Assembly (NCBI GenBank): GCA_964550025.1
Contig: CAZJYI010000073.1
Span: forward strand, 1-54,198
Length of the DNA stretch: 54,198 bases
Direction: 5' to 3'
DNA from: CAZJYI01 sp964550025
GTDB taxonomy: Bacteria; Verrucomicrobiota; Kiritimatiellia; UBA8416; CAYOBW01
Shown: piece after piece, positions 1 to 9,871 of the stretch
Layout: every line of letters begins with the position of its first letter
Position numbering within the stretch: position 1 is the first letter of the stretch
Translations under genes and position numbers: made by a program
Notes under the pieces: model-generated
What the model was told of the DNA's origin: nothing
The model's database searches: none
The model's input: the letters and a program-made list of their open reading frames with translations, nothing else

Positions 1-1
1 A

Positions 2-766
2 GTGCCGCACCCAGGCCACGCCGTAGTCGTCATCCTCGCGGAAACGCTTCACGCGTTCCTTGCCCTGCAACACCGCCGTGCGCTCGTTGTCCATGCTGAG
101 CAGCACGCGCAGGCGCCGGCGCGAGTAGTCCTTGTTGAAACGAAAGAACTCGTCCGCATACTCAAAGTCCTTGCCGCCGAACACCGCGTTCAACGGGTGC
201 GTGCGGTCGTCCAGCCGCACCATCACCTTTTCATTCGCATCCAGGTGCCTGGCACCGCGCGCGCCCAGCATGACGCCGAACTCCGGCCAGTCTTCATGGG
301 CGCCCGGCCAGCGGGTGAAGGCTACGGATGTGCCGTGCACGCCCATCAGCCCGCCGCCCCCATACACGAATTCGACGAGGCTCTGCCGCAGGGCCGGCTC
401 CTCAAACAGGTTGCCCACCGTGTTGTTGAAGAACACCGCGTCGAACTGTTTCAGGCTTTCCGGCTTGAAGACGGCCGGATCGCGGCTGACGACCGTCTCG
501 AAGGCACCGGTCCGTCGCCCCATGACGGTGAAGGCGTGGTTGGCGAACGGAATCGAGCCGTGCCCGCCGTAGCCGACGTTCGCGTCGTAGATCAGGAGCT
601 TCCTCGCTTTCCGCGGAACGGCCGGGGCGGTTGACGGAACGGCTGATTCGACTTTGGAGCGGTCCGCGGCGCTGAGCGTCGGCGCCGCGCGCACCGATTC
701 GGCAACGATGACCGGCAGGCAACAGGCAAGCGCTGCGGGGCGTATGAGACTGAGCAGGTGATTCAT
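2..766 (-). CDS. ThuA-like domain protein, secreted, C-terminus beyond the left edge
   Basis: A reading frame with no stop runs from an ATG at 766 to the window edge, 255 codons. Residues 1-27 form a signal peptide (Arg, then a hydrophobic stretch ending in Ala-rich sequence). From about residue 57 the sequence fits the ThuA/trehalose-utilisation fold (class I glutamine-amidotransferase-like): a first strand 'KLLIYDANVGYGGHGS', then 'DAVFFNNTVGNLFE', then 'GGGLMGVHGTSVAF', and an 'LGARGARH' turn. In PVC bacteria this domain is common in exported proteins next to sugar-degrading genes, but its biochemical role is poorly defined. It is divergent from the large chimera that starts at 884, so the 117 bp between them must hold both promoters. 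The C-terminal half is not visible, so extra domains (DUF1080, cytochrome, HEAT) cannot be excluded. Confidence 0.82.
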   Translation of the reverse strand, partial: MNHLLSLIRPAALACCLPVIVAESVRAAPTLSAADRSKVESAVPSTAPAVPRKARKLLIYDANVGYGGHGSIPFANHAFTVMGRRTGAFETVVSRDPAVFKPESLKQFDAVFFNNTVGNLFEEPALRQSLVEFVYGGGGLMGVHGTSVAFTRWPGAHEDWPEFGVMLGARGARHLDANEKVMVRLDDRTHPLNAVFGGKDFEYADEFFRFNKDYSRRRLRVLLSMDNERTAVLQGKERVKRFREDDDYGVAWVRH

Positions 767-883
767 GGCGGACTCCCACGTTGGACACCGAAACACCGAT
801 GATGCGGTGCCGGCCCGCGGATGGCAAGGGGGAATGGCTGTTCCTTCTGGACAATTCCGCGGGCCGCCTCGTATAGTCGGGGT

Positions 884-3800
884 GTGAAACCGCGTCTAGT
901 GGAATCCGGACGGGTCTGCGTTCTGATTGCGGTCTGCCTCGTTTCGTGCCTGCATGGTCGAGTCGGCGCCGTGCCCCCGAAGGTGTTGCTGATTCGGACG
1001 CATGACAACGTCGAGACAAAGGTCAAGCCAACGCGCGAAGGCTGGCGTCCTCTCGTCGGCGGACGTCCGCTGGCCAAGGGGGACGCTTTCCGTTCGGACG
1101 ATCAGGGCACGGCGCTGATGGCGCTGCCAAACGCGTCCCTCATGCGGTTCGGGCAGGAATCGGACATCAAGATCTCCAAGTACACGCGCGACTTGAAGCG
1201 CAACGCCTTCAAGCTTGGACTGTCGATGAAGCCCGGCTGGTTCCAGGCGTATGCCGGGACCCTTTCCGGGGGCGGATCCAGGGTCAACATCAAGGGCGGC
1301 AACTTCCGGGTTGAAACGGAGGCGGCGGAGTTCATCGCCGTCACGAGACAGAAGATCGTCTACGTACATGAGGGTGACCTCTGGATCATGGACGATGACG
1401 GTGCGCAGAGGAAGAAGCTCGTCTCAGCCCCCCCGGGCAGGCGTATCGGACGCGTGGTCTTCTCCCCGGACGGCACGAAGATGGTTTACGAAGCCTGGGC
1501 AACCGGCGAAGACCGCTACCCGGAAACGAGTGACCTGTGGTTCGCGAACGCGCACGGCGGGGACGCCCGCCTGCTGTTGAGCACCGGGGCCGTATCCGGC
1601 CCCGAAGAAAAGGCACCCTACGACTACACGGGCAAGCTGCTGTGGGGGCCGTCGATTGACTCCCTCAGCACGAACGTGGCTTTCTACAAGATCCTGAGCT
1701 ATGAGCACCATGACCTGCATATGCGTGACACGCATGTCTGCACCATGCCCCTCCACGGCGGCGCCGAATCCACGCTGTGGACCTCGATGGACTACATGGG
1801 CACCATCGATGGTTCCCAGGGACCTTTCCGATGGAATATGCCCTACCTGATGGGAAAGAACACGGCGTGGGCGCCAAAGGACTTCGTCACTTTCGGGCGA
1901 AGCGGACAGATCGGGGTGGGATTCTCGTGCTACGTGGACGCCACGGACACCGACGAGGAGACGTGGCCGGGCGAATTCTACGTGCTCTACTACGCGGAAA
2001 GGGGCAACGCGCCGGTTTCTCTCAGCTTCAGCGTCGACGGGCGGGAGGTGAACGCCATTCCCCTGTTCCGCGGGTACGGTGACGGAGAGTATGACTCCTA
2101 CGGAAACTGGACCTGGTGGGACCATCCCGAGGGAGCTTGGCGGTCGCCGGCCATGGGCGCGTGGTATGGCCCGATCGTCATGGACGCGCTCGCCGAGGGA
2201 ACCCGCAACATAGCGGTGATCGGCGGCGACGGGGTCACCACCGTCACCTATACGAATGCGATCGATGTCGTCAAAGGTGCGCACACGCGCTGGAACCGCG
2301 CCAAGCGCTTCTACGCATGGTGTGACAGTGCGGCCGCCTGTAAGATCGTTCCGCCGTCGAGCGAGGCGGCCTACCTGAAGGACAAGCTGAACCTGCATTC
2401 AGCCGCCTGGAGTCCCGACGGCAAACAGCTCGTTGCCGACTTTCCCAACACGTCACAGCGGGGCGTGAACCTGCTGAAGCCGAACGGGGATCACGTCCGG
2501 CGCCTACTCACCGCCGCGGGAAACGAAGGCGGCGTCGGCAACTGGAACGTCACGGGGGACAAGGTCGTCGCCTGGGCGGGCACGGACGGCGCGGGTACGA
2601 TCAGCGTATACGATCTGGCCTTCGACCAGGTGACGGACCTGGGACCGGGGGAGTTCCCGGTGTTCGCACCGCATTACCACACGGAGGTGTTTTGTTTCGA
2701 GGGATCCGTTGCCGTGCGGGACCGAAACAACGACGAAGAAAAGGAAAAGGCCTGCACCGCCGGCAAACTGGTCATCGTGGACGACGGCAAGAGCGGCGGC
2801 AAACCCCAGAAGCCGCAAGACATCGAGGCACCGTACGCAATGCAAATCCAGCCTTCCTGGGGTGCCGCCGTACCGAACGTAAGCAACCTGGCAGTGACCC
2901 TCACTTTCAGCAAACCGGTCCGCACGGAGACCATCCTTGAACGGCAGGTGTGGGGGACAACGTGGCCGGGCACCGACGCTGAAACCGACGCGGAGTGGGC
3001 CGTTAACTGGACCGCCTACATGGCGGAACGGGAAAAGGCCGCGAATCCCAACCACTTCGACACAACGGTCAACGGCGCCGTCAGCCAGGGCATCGGGAAC
3101 GGGACCTGGAGCCCCGACGAGAGCGTCTACACGTTCACGATCACGGAGGCCGGTTTCGCGCGCTCGGACGGCAACTGGTGCAACCTGGGCCTCAACCAGA
3201 CCGGCATCGAGGGAAAGACGAACAACATCACGTTGAACTACGGGATGAAGGAAACCCTCTTCCGCTTCGTCGACCCGGTCGGTCCGTCGGGTGGACGTGT
3301 GGCGGCATTGACGGGCGGACGCGTGGACATCCCGCCCGGGGCGCTATCCACGGAAACGGCCATTGGCGTGAACCTTCTCGGGGAACCTCCCGCGAGCCCG
3401 CCGCCACCGACCGAGGCCGGGGCCGAGCAGGTCGGACCGCTGTACGCGTTCTACCCCGACGATGTCGTGTTCGACGCTGCTGCCGAAATCAGCCTGCCCC
3501 TCCACGAGTCCTACCTGGACGCCGCGATCTGGTACAACAACGGCGTTACCTGGACCAACCTGGGAGGAAGCTACAGCGCCGAAACACACCGGATCAGCGT
3601 AACCACGTCCAACTTGGGTATGTATGGCGTGTTCTACGGCGTGCCGGGACCGGCGACGCTCAGGGTCTCGGAATCCGCCGAGGCTGCGAGCTGCGAGGCC
3701 GGGGGCGAAGTGACTTTCAGCGTGTTCGTGGAGAACGTCGGCGGCTCCGGCGCATCCAACACAACGGTCACGTGCGCCCTGCCCTCCGAGCTGCTTTGCG

Positions 3801-5701
3801 TGGCAACGAGCATCACCCACAACGGGGTTTACGTTTCCGGCACGGACACGATTACGTGGAACCTGGGAACACTCGATTCCTCGGCAGGCGTCTGGCTGGA
3901 GTTCACCGCCGTGGTTGGCACGGATGTGACCTACGGTGCGGAGATCACCAACCTGGCCGTCGTGGTGAGCGACCAGACGGCACCCACGAACAGCAACGTG
4001 GCGGAACTGGGTGTGGCACTGGACACACCCGCCGCCCCGCGCTTCGGCGCGGGCGGTCCTGCGAGCGACCCGGCGGGCGAATCGACCGGCCTCGGCATCT
4101 CCTTCCGCCGGGCTTCGGCAGCGATCACGAGGACCCAGGCCGAAGACACGAACCTGGTCGAGTTCACCGCCTTCGATGTGCAAGTACAGAGCAACCAGGC
4201 CGCCGGTATATGCACCTACGGGATCGTCAACGCCGTTCCGGAGGGGGGCACATGGCCGTCGGCCCGGGACTTCGCTGCGGCCTTCGGGCTATACGTAGAA
4301 CGCTACGACGGAGACGGGATTGCCGACATGCCGGCGCTGACCAGGCCCGTGCTCCAGTGGGAGATCTTCGACAGCTTCGACCCGGACGCGCCGGAATGGA
4401 CCGGCTGCACCGTCGGCATGTATGCCGTCTACCTGCTCACGGCACACGCCGTGGCACACGCCGAGTTCCCGGGCGTCACGATCCTCAGTAGCGCGGTGGA
4501 GGGCATACCGGCAGAGGGAGAAACGGCCTACATTGAAACTCTGGCCGTAGACTACCCGGCGGCCCTTGACGCCATCGACGCCGTCAGCGTGCACGACCGG
4601 TGGCAGGCCACCCGTTACTGGCTGAACGGTTCCACCTGGATTTACCAGTACCTGCAGACGCGCTCGTTCCTGGACACGTTGGACGATCTGGGCCTGTCCG
4701 GGCGAGAGCTGTGGATGACGGAAGCCGATTTCTCCGATACCTATCTTTACAACAAGGGCTTGGGGCGCACGCTGTCACAGGACCAGAACGCCGTCTTCCT
4801 GGCCCAGTCTTTCGGGTTCGCCCTGGCTGCCGGTGTCGACCACCTGTTCTACGGCGAGGTGGACTACAACCCCGCTGCGCCCGAGGGGGAGCGCTGGACC
4901 GCTATGACCGACGCGCCCGGTAACCGCCGGAAGAACTTCTATACCTACCGGAAGATGATTGAGAAGCTCGAGGGATGCACCGACAGCAGGCTGCACGACC
5001 TGGGGAACTCCAACATCGCGGCGGAGTTCACGGTCGACGGTCAACCCCTCTGGATGGTCTGGAACGGGGCCGGCTTCAACCAGGCAACGTTTCCCGTGGG
5101 ACCGGTTTCGAACGTGCGGGTGACCATATCGGTCCCCGCGACATTCAACAACACGACGTCCTCGTGGACGGTGACAACCGAACCGCTCTCGAACGGCATC
5201 GCCAGCCTGTTCGTCAGCCGCGTTCCTCGCTACGTGGAGCCGAACGGCGTCATCCCCCCCGACATTGACGGAGACGGGATTCCGAACGATGAGGACGACG
5301 ACATGGATGGCGACGGGATGCTCAACGACTACGAGACAGCGAATGATCTGCATCCCTACGTGGACGACGCCGGCGCGGATGCCGACGGTGACGGGATGTC
5401 GAACGGCGACGAGTGTGCCGCGGGCACCGATCCGCGGGATGCCGGGTCGCGCCTGTTGTGCCGCGAGTTGGATTCCGGCCCTGCCGCCATCGAGGTGGCA
5501 TGGCAATCGGTCTCCGGCAGGACCTACACCATCGACTGGAGCCCCAACCTTGCCGGACAATGGTCCAACGTTGTCGGCGGCCCCATTCTCGCAACGGGCA
5601 CGCTGGCCGTCTGGTACGACACGGGGCCGCCACGGACGGGCCCGTTCCCCGCAGACCGGGGTCGCCGATTCTACCGCATCCGCCTTGCCGATGGCCCGTA
5701 G
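884..5701 (+). CDS. Secreted multidomain chimera: FecR-like, TolB-like propeller, DUF11, glycosidase-like, TSP3
   Basis: About 1605 residues from the GTG at 884, which places a signal peptide (to about residue 30) at the N-terminus; an ATG at 821 would put a hydrophilic stretch in front of it. Approximate order: FecR-like domain (35-155); TolB-type beta-propeller with 'VFSPDGTKMVYEAW' and 'AAWSPDGKQLVADF', interrupted by an insertion; Ig-like SbsA-type domain (650-800); ZU5-like segment with 'GGRVDIPPGAL'; DUF11 repeat (922-1045); a TIM-barrel glycosidase-like region (1060-1360); thrombospondin type-3 calcium repeats (1459-1520); and a C-terminal module ending RRFYRIRL. In the barrel the nucleophile-like Glu1280 sits in 'LWMTEAD', but the usual acid/base Asn-Glu is Asp-Ser in 'QWEIFDSFD', so activity is doubtful. 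A role in sensing or binding surface glycans is inference. Confidence 0.8.
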   Translation: MKPRLVESGRVCVLIAVCLVSCLHGRVGAVPPKVLLIRTHDNVETKVKPTREGWRPLVGGRPLAKGDAFRSDDQGTALMALPNASLMRFGQESDIKISKYTRDLKRNAFKLGLSMKPGWFQAYAGTLSGGGSRVNIKGGNFRVETEAAEFIAVTRQKIVYVHEGDLWIMDDDGAQRKKLVSAPPGRRIGRVVFSPDGTKMVYEAWATGEDRYPETSDLWFANAHGGDARLLLSTGAVSGPEEKAPYDYTGKLLWGPSIDSLSTNVAFYKILSYEHHDLHMRDTHVCTMPLHGGAESTLWTSMDYMGTIDGSQGPFRWNMPYLMGKNTAWAPKDFVTFGRSGQIGVGFSCYVDATDTDEETWPGEFYVLYYAERGNAPVSLSFSVDGREVNAIPLFRGYGDGEYDSYGNWTWWDHPEGAWRSPAMGAWYGPIVMDALAEGTRNIAVIGGDGVTTVTYTNAIDVVKGAHTRWNRAKRFYAWCDSAAACKIVPPSSEAAYLKDKLNLHSAAWSPDGKQLVADFPNTSQRGVNLLKPNGDHVRRLLTAAGNEGGVGNWNVTGDKVVAWAGTDGAGTISVYDLAFDQVTDLGPGEFPVFAPHYHTEVFCFEGSVAVRDRNNDEEKEKACTAGKLVIVDDGKSGGKPQKPQDIEAPYAMQIQPSWGAAVPNVSNLAVTLTFSKPVRTETILERQVWGTTWPGTDAETDAEWAVNWTAYMAEREKAANPNHFDTTVNGAVSQGIGNGTWSPDESVYTFTITEAGFARSDGNWCNLGLNQTGIEGKTNNITLNYGMKETLFRFVDPVGPSGGRVAALTGGRVDIPPGALSTETAIGVNLLGEPPASPPPPTEAGAEQVGPLYAFYPDDVVFDAAAEISLPLHESYLDAAIWYNNGVTWTNLGGSYSAETHRISVTTSNLGMYGVFYGVPGPATLRVSESAEAASCEAGGEVTFSVFVENVGGSGASNTTVTCALPSELLCVATSITHNGVYVSGTDTITWNLGTLDSSAGVWLEFTAVVGTDVTYGAEITNLAVVVSDQTAPTNSNVAELGVALDTPAAPRFGAGGPASDPAGESTGLGISFRRASAAITRTQAEDTNLVEFTAFDVQVQSNQAAGICTYGIVNAVPEGGTWPSARDFAAAFGLYVERYDGDGIADMPALTRPVLQWEIFDSFDPDAPEWTGCTVGMYAVYLLTAHAVAHAEFPGVTILSSAVEGIPAEGETAYIETLAVDYPAALDAIDAVSVHDRWQATRYWLNGSTWIYQYLQTRSFLDTLDDLGLSGRELWMTEADFSDTYLYNKGLGRTLSQDQNAVFLAQSFGFALAAGVDHLFYGEVDYNPAAPEGERWTAMTDAPGNRRKNFYTYRKMIEKLEGCTDSRLHDLGNSNIAAEFTVDGQPLWMVWNGAGFNQATFPVGPVSNVRVTISVPATFNNTTSSWTVTTEPLSNGIASLFVSRVPRYVEPNGVIPPDIDGDGIPNDEDDDMDGDGMLNDYETANDLHPYVDDAGADADGDGMSNGDECAAGTDPRDAGSRLLCRELDSGPAAIEVAWQSVSGRTYTIDWSPNLAGQWSNVVGGPILATGTLAVWYDTGPPRTGPFPADRGRRFYRIRLADGP

Positions 5702-5803
5702 CCCGCGCATCCGATTCCGCTCCCGGCAAACGGGCCGCGGAGCCATACCACTCGCCGCTGTTCACAGACACTGACACGCCTGCGCGTAGTTCCGGGACGT
5801 TCC

Positions 5804-8800
5804 TCAGTCCACCGATCGAACCGTCACCGACCGGATGCGCAGGTTGCGGTCTTCGGGCGGGTCGTAGAAGTCGTTCGTGAACGAGAGGCCGATGCGGCTT
5901 GTGCCCCCGGGTAAATCCACCGTCATGCGCAGCGTGCGCCAGCCGTCACGTTGGAGTTGCAGATTGCCCGCGGGCTTGCCGCCGAGGTCGATGCGGATGT
6001 TCGGGAACTCGCCGCCGGCCTGGGTCCCGGATGCGTTCACGGCCAGCTCGTAGCGTCCCGCCCGCGCCGCTACGAGGTCGAAGTACAGGGTCCCGTTCGC
6101 CGCAAGGCTCGCCACGCCGTTCTCGCCGCGGTACAGCTTCACGCCCTTCGCGGGCGTGAGTTGCGCGCCGTCGACAGTCACCCCGGACATCGGACTTCTG
6201 AACGCCACCCCGAGGCTGGTCAGCAGCCAGGAAAGGTAGCGGCGCGCTTTCTCGACGTTCCGCGTCTCGACATCCCAGTTGACCTGGTCCAGGAACAGCC
6301 TCCCCCTCCCCAACGGCATCGTAACCAGCGCCGCGGGCGACAGCAGGCGACGGCCTCTCGCCGGGCGTGTCGGCCCGAAGAGCAGCTTGTCCATCCAGAC
6401 GTTGCGGTCCTCCCGCGTCTCGGGATTCCACGCGTCGTTCACGAACTCGAGACCGATCCGCCGTTCGCCCTTCTCGATTTCGATCACGGTCGCCCCGTAG
6501 TCCCATTTCTCGCTTTCCAGCGTCAGGTTGCCGGCAAAACGGCCGTCAACCGTCACGCGGATGCGGGGGTACTCACCTTCCAACGGCGTTCCCCTGCCAC
6601 GCACGAATACCGCGTACTCGCCTGCCTCGGGGATCTCCACGATGGTCTCGATCAGTCCACGGGCATGCATGGAAACGTGGTCGCCATAGGCGCGGCCGGC
6701 GCCTTCGACAACCTTCATCGTCTCGGCCTCCACAGCATGACAGCTCTCGGGGTCGGGCAGCCCGAGAATCAGTGCATGTGAGCAGACGTGGGTGGACAGC
6801 GGCGTACGCTGGCGATAGTGCATGCCCTTGCGCGATTCGTACCAACACAGCTCCTGGTTGCTGAGACCTGCCAGCAACATGCCAGGGCGCGCAATCGTCA
6901 CGGGTACGGCGCTGGAGCGCTGAACCGTCACGGCCTCGGGAAACAGGCCGCCAAGCCTCTTCGCCGACGTCGGCGTCAGACCGTGGACGACGATAGTTCC
7001 CCCGGTCTCGGCAAACGCGCGCAGTCGGGCCAGTGCGCCGGCCACTTCCGGGCATTCCGCCTCGACCAACAGGCACCCGAAGGCCCCGAGGTCTGTTTTC
7101 ACGAGTTTGCCGGACAGGTTGACGAAACATGCATCGATCTCGTTGAGCGCATCAACGATGGGAGTCGAGCCCTGTACCACACCGAGTTGCACGGGTTCAT
7201 TCGGGTGGGACGCCCGCGCGATCAGGTTCTGCAATTCGATCGCCGCCGCGGGTTCTGTCCCCAGCTTCTCCCCGATGGCCAGTTGCGACATCAGCACGCT
7301 GCCGTTGCCATGAAGCCACTCGAGCAGGGCCACGTTCACCAGCCCTTTCGGTCCGCCCGAATCAAGCAACGTGCGGAACCGCCCGTGTGTGGGTTTGGCG
7401 ATGGTCTTGCGCGCCACGACGTGGTCCCCTCGCCACCATTTGGGGTAGCTCTCCGCGACGTAGATGCGGTCGAACGCAACGGTGCAGCCGCGGTCGTCGA
7501 GCGTGGCAGGCAGCAGCCCGCCATAGCCGTCCTGCTCGAGCACGACGACGCCCCCGCCCTTGCGAACAAACCGCCCGAGGGCCTGGCGTGGAGAGGACGC
7601 GTCACCGACGACCCAACGATTGGTGGCAGCCTTCATGTCGTCGAGCGCGTGCGGACCGATGACCAGGACGCCTCCATCGGGCAGGCGCGCGAGGTCGGAC
7701 ACGCGTTCTACCTTCGTTCCCGCTTCGGCCAGCGCCGTGCTGATCGTGCGGTCTGAGCCCTCGTACAGGGCCAACCGCACGCCGTCCGGCACCCGTAGCG
7801 GACGACGCGGGAAGATCAGCCAGGACTGCGTGTCGCGGAAGACCTCCTCGCCCTCGGATTCCACGACAAGCTCAAGCGTCGCCTCGGGGCGCCGCACGAC
7901 CTTCGGCATCCTAATCTCGATCGGGAAGGTGAAGTGATCGGCCGGTTTCGCGTTGAAGCTGCGGCTGCCCGAGTCCGCCGTCTGCCCTCTTACCGTGAGC
8001 TTCCACAGCAACTTCAAGCGCGCGTTGCGCATGGTGTCGTTGTACAGGTCGACGGTTCGCCGCACGGTCTCGCCACCAAAGAAGCGGCTGTCGTACTCGC
8101 GAATGTAGGCCCCGTTTGCGGCATACATGCGCTTGACGGCGAGATAGCGGGGATTGGCATCGGACGGGAACTCCCCGGTCTCGGTCAGCACCCAGGGACA
8201 CAGGCCGGAGACGTCGGCCGCGCGGTAGGCCTGGATCTGCATGGCCCAGGCGTCGGCCTTACAGCGCGCCATGGCATCATCCAGATCGTGGTAGGCCGAG
8301 TCCCCCAGAAGCGCGGTGTAGTTGTCGGGCTGGGTGTAATGCTGGAGGTGGAGGAACTCCCCCATGTAGAGCGGCTTCTTCCGGTCCCATGTCCAGAAGG
8401 TACGCGGCCATCCGCCGACCTCCTTACCCTCGGCCAGCCACCAGGCCGCGTTCGGCCAGAGGTTCTCCTTGTCGAACTTGACGGGGTAGTGGAGATTGAC
8501 GACGTCGGCCACACCCCCGGGATCGGCGTCGCCGTCATACATGATGGGGCGCGTCGGATCGAGCTCCTTGACGAACCGCCCGGCCTCGGCCAGGCGGCGC
8601 TCACAGTCCTCGGCGTAGCGCGCGCCGCCGCAATGCAGGATCTCGTTCTCGAGGCTGGTCATCACGACCGACGGATGGTTCTGGTGCACCTTGACCATGG
8701 CGCGCAGGTGTTCGTGGTAATTCTCCCAGAACTCGGGGCGCGTCATGGCGTAGTTGCGGGCGTAGCAAAAGAGCGCCGATTCCATGATCACGAGCATGCC

Positions 8801-9871
8801 GGTTTCGTCGGCCGCCTCGAACCAGGACCGCGGCCAGACGTTGGCGTGCAGCCGCATCGCATTGCAGCCCGCCTCCTGAAGGCGCCGGTAGTAGCCCGCG
8901 GCCACCGATTTCTCCAGGCTGGCCTTCTCGCCCCGCGAAGGGTGCCCGGCCGTCCCGAGGAACTTCACCGGGACGCCGTTGAGCAGGAACTTCTCTCCAT
9001 CGATCCAGAACTCGCGGAAACCGAAACGCGCGCGCTTCTTGTCGACGACCCTGCCGTTCGCCGTGATGACGGTGTCAAGGTGGTAGAGATGCGGGTCGTC
9101 GGGGCACCAGAGACGGGGCTTGGACCAGGCTGCCTCGAAACGCAGCTTTGCCATGCCGGCGGCGGGGACCTTCGACGCTTTCCTGCCCAGGTCAACGGAC
9201 GCGCCGTCCACTTCTGCAGTCACATCCACGGACTCCGCCCGTGTCGAGAGATTCCGAACCGTGACTTCGACACTCACCCGCTTCTCACGGACCGACGTCA
9301 CGACGCGCACGTCCTCGACGTACAAGTCGTTCCGCGCGACCAGGCTCACCGGCTGCCAGATTCCCGTGCGATGGTATGAGCTGCCGATGGGATAGAGAAC
9401 GGCGTCGCTGACCTGGTCGATGAGACGGCCTCCCGGCACCACCTTCGAGTGGTCGATGTCGCCGTCGATGACCCCGGTCACGTCCTGCACGCGCACGAGC
9501 AGCTCGTTGGGACGCCCGTTCCAAACAGCGTCGGTGACGTTGCACTCGAACGGTTCGAAGCCGCCGCTGTACCCGCCGACGCGACGGCCGTTGACGTGGA
9601 CCTCGCTGACGTACTGGACTCCCTCGAACCGCAGGAAGAGCCGTCGTCCGGCAAACTCGGCGGGAACATCGAACGAGCGCCTGTACCAGACGAAGGGCAG
9701 ACCGTAGCGCAGGTTCTGTCGCGCGGGGACCTCGATGGCCGTCCAGGTTGCGTCGTCCCCGGGAGCATCAGCGCTTGCCGTCCGGCAACCCTGCCATGTC
9801 CCGTCCAGCGAAAGCTGCCCGGCACCTTGCGCGGTGGAGATTGCGATGAGAGTCATCAACACAAGGAGCAT
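5804..9871 (-). CDS. Secreted glycoside hydrolase family 2 enzyme with two CBM36/60-like modules
   Basis: About 1355 residues. The ATG at 9871 follows a good ribosome site (GGAGGAAGAG) and starts a signal peptide ending 'STAQGAG'. The longer frame to 10051 runs into a palindrome and is rejected. Residues 20-160 are the GH2 sugar-binding jelly roll ('GTWQ', 'HVNGRRVGGYSGGFEPFE'), followed by the GH2 Ig domain and TIM barrel. Predicted acid/base is Glu410 in 'SLENEI' and predicted nucleophile Glu505 in 'LYMGEFLH'. The central part holds a GATase-like segment ('VLVIGPHALDD', 'GGVVVLEQDGYGG'). The end has two related domains with 'FVNDAWNPETREDRNVW' and 'FTNDFYDPPEDRNLRI', the FxND...DRN pattern of calcium-dependent xylan-type modules. 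It should cleave beta-linked galactosides, glucuronides or mannosides; the specificity cannot be read. It is convergent with the upstream chimera. Confidence 0.88.
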   Translation of the reverse strand: MLLVLMTLIAISTAQGAGQLSLDGTWQGCRTASADAPGDDATWTAIEVPARQNLRYGLPFVWYRRSFDVPAEFAGRRLFLRFEGVQYVSEVHVNGRRVGGYSGGFEPFECNVTDAVWNGRPNELLVRVQDVTGVIDGDIDHSKVVPGGRLIDQVSDAVLYPIGSSYHRTGIWQPVSLVARNDLYVEDVRVVTSVREKRVSVEVTVRNLSTRAESVDVTAEVDGASVDLGRKASKVPAAGMAKLRFEAAWSKPRLWCPDDPHLYHLDTVITANGRVVDKKRARFGFREFWIDGEKFLLNGVPVKFLGTAGHPSRGEKASLEKSVAAGYYRRLQEAGCNAMRLHANVWPRSWFEAADETGMLVIMESALFCYARNYAMTRPEFWENYHEHLRAMVKVHQNHPSVVMTSLENEILHCGGARYAEDCERRLAEAGRFVKELDPTRPIMYDGDADPGGVADVVNLHYPVKFDKENLWPNAAWWLAEGKEVGGWPRTFWTWDRKKPLYMGEFLHLQHYTQPDNYTALLGDSAYHDLDDAMARCKADAWAMQIQAYRAADVSGLCPWVLTETGEFPSDANPRYLAVKRMYAANGAYIREYDSRFFGGETVRRTVDLYNDTMRNARLKLLWKLTVRGQTADSGSRSFNAKPADHFTFPIEIRMPKVVRRPEATLELVVESEGEEVFRDTQSWLIFPRRPLRVPDGVRLALYEGSDRTISTALAEAGTKVERVSDLARLPDGGVLVIGPHALDDMKAATNRWVVGDASSPRQALGRFVRKGGGVVVLEQDGYGGLLPATLDDRGCTVAFDRIYVAESYPKWWRGDHVVARKTIAKPTHGRFRTLLDSGGPKGLVNVALLEWLHGNGSVLMSQLAIGEKLGTEPAAAIELQNLIARASHPNEPVQLGVVQGSTPIVDALNEIDACFVNLSGKLVKTDLGAFGCLLVEAECPEVAGALARLRAFAETGGTIVVHGLTPTSAKRLGGLFPEAVTVQRSSAVPVTIARPGMLLAGLSNQELCWYESRKGMHYRQRTPLSTHVCSHALILGLPDPESCHAVEAETMKVVEGAGRAYGDHVSMHARGLIETIVEIPEAGEYAVFVRGRGTPLEGEYPRIRVTVDGRFAGNLTLESEKWDYGATVIEIEKGERRIGLEFVNDAWNPETREDRNVWMDKLLFGPTRPARGRRLLSPAALVTMPLGRGRLFLDQVNWDVETRNVEKARRYLSWLLTSLGVAFRSPMSGVTVDGAQLTPAKGVKLYRGENGVASLAANGTLYFDLVAARAGRYELAVNASGTQAGGEFPNIRIDLGGKPAGNLQLQRDGWRTLRMTVDLPGGTSRIGLSFTNDFYDPPEDRNLRIRSVTVRSVD

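Noticed and set aside
821..883. An earlier ATG for the large chimera
   Set aside because: It would place 21 residues including charged and Trp/Pro sequence before the signal peptide; the GTG at 884 gives a standard signal peptide. The choice is not certain.
7934..9379. A 481-codon plus-strand frame inside the GH2 gene
   Set aside because: It is antisense to conserved GH2 motifs, with no ribosome site or domain.
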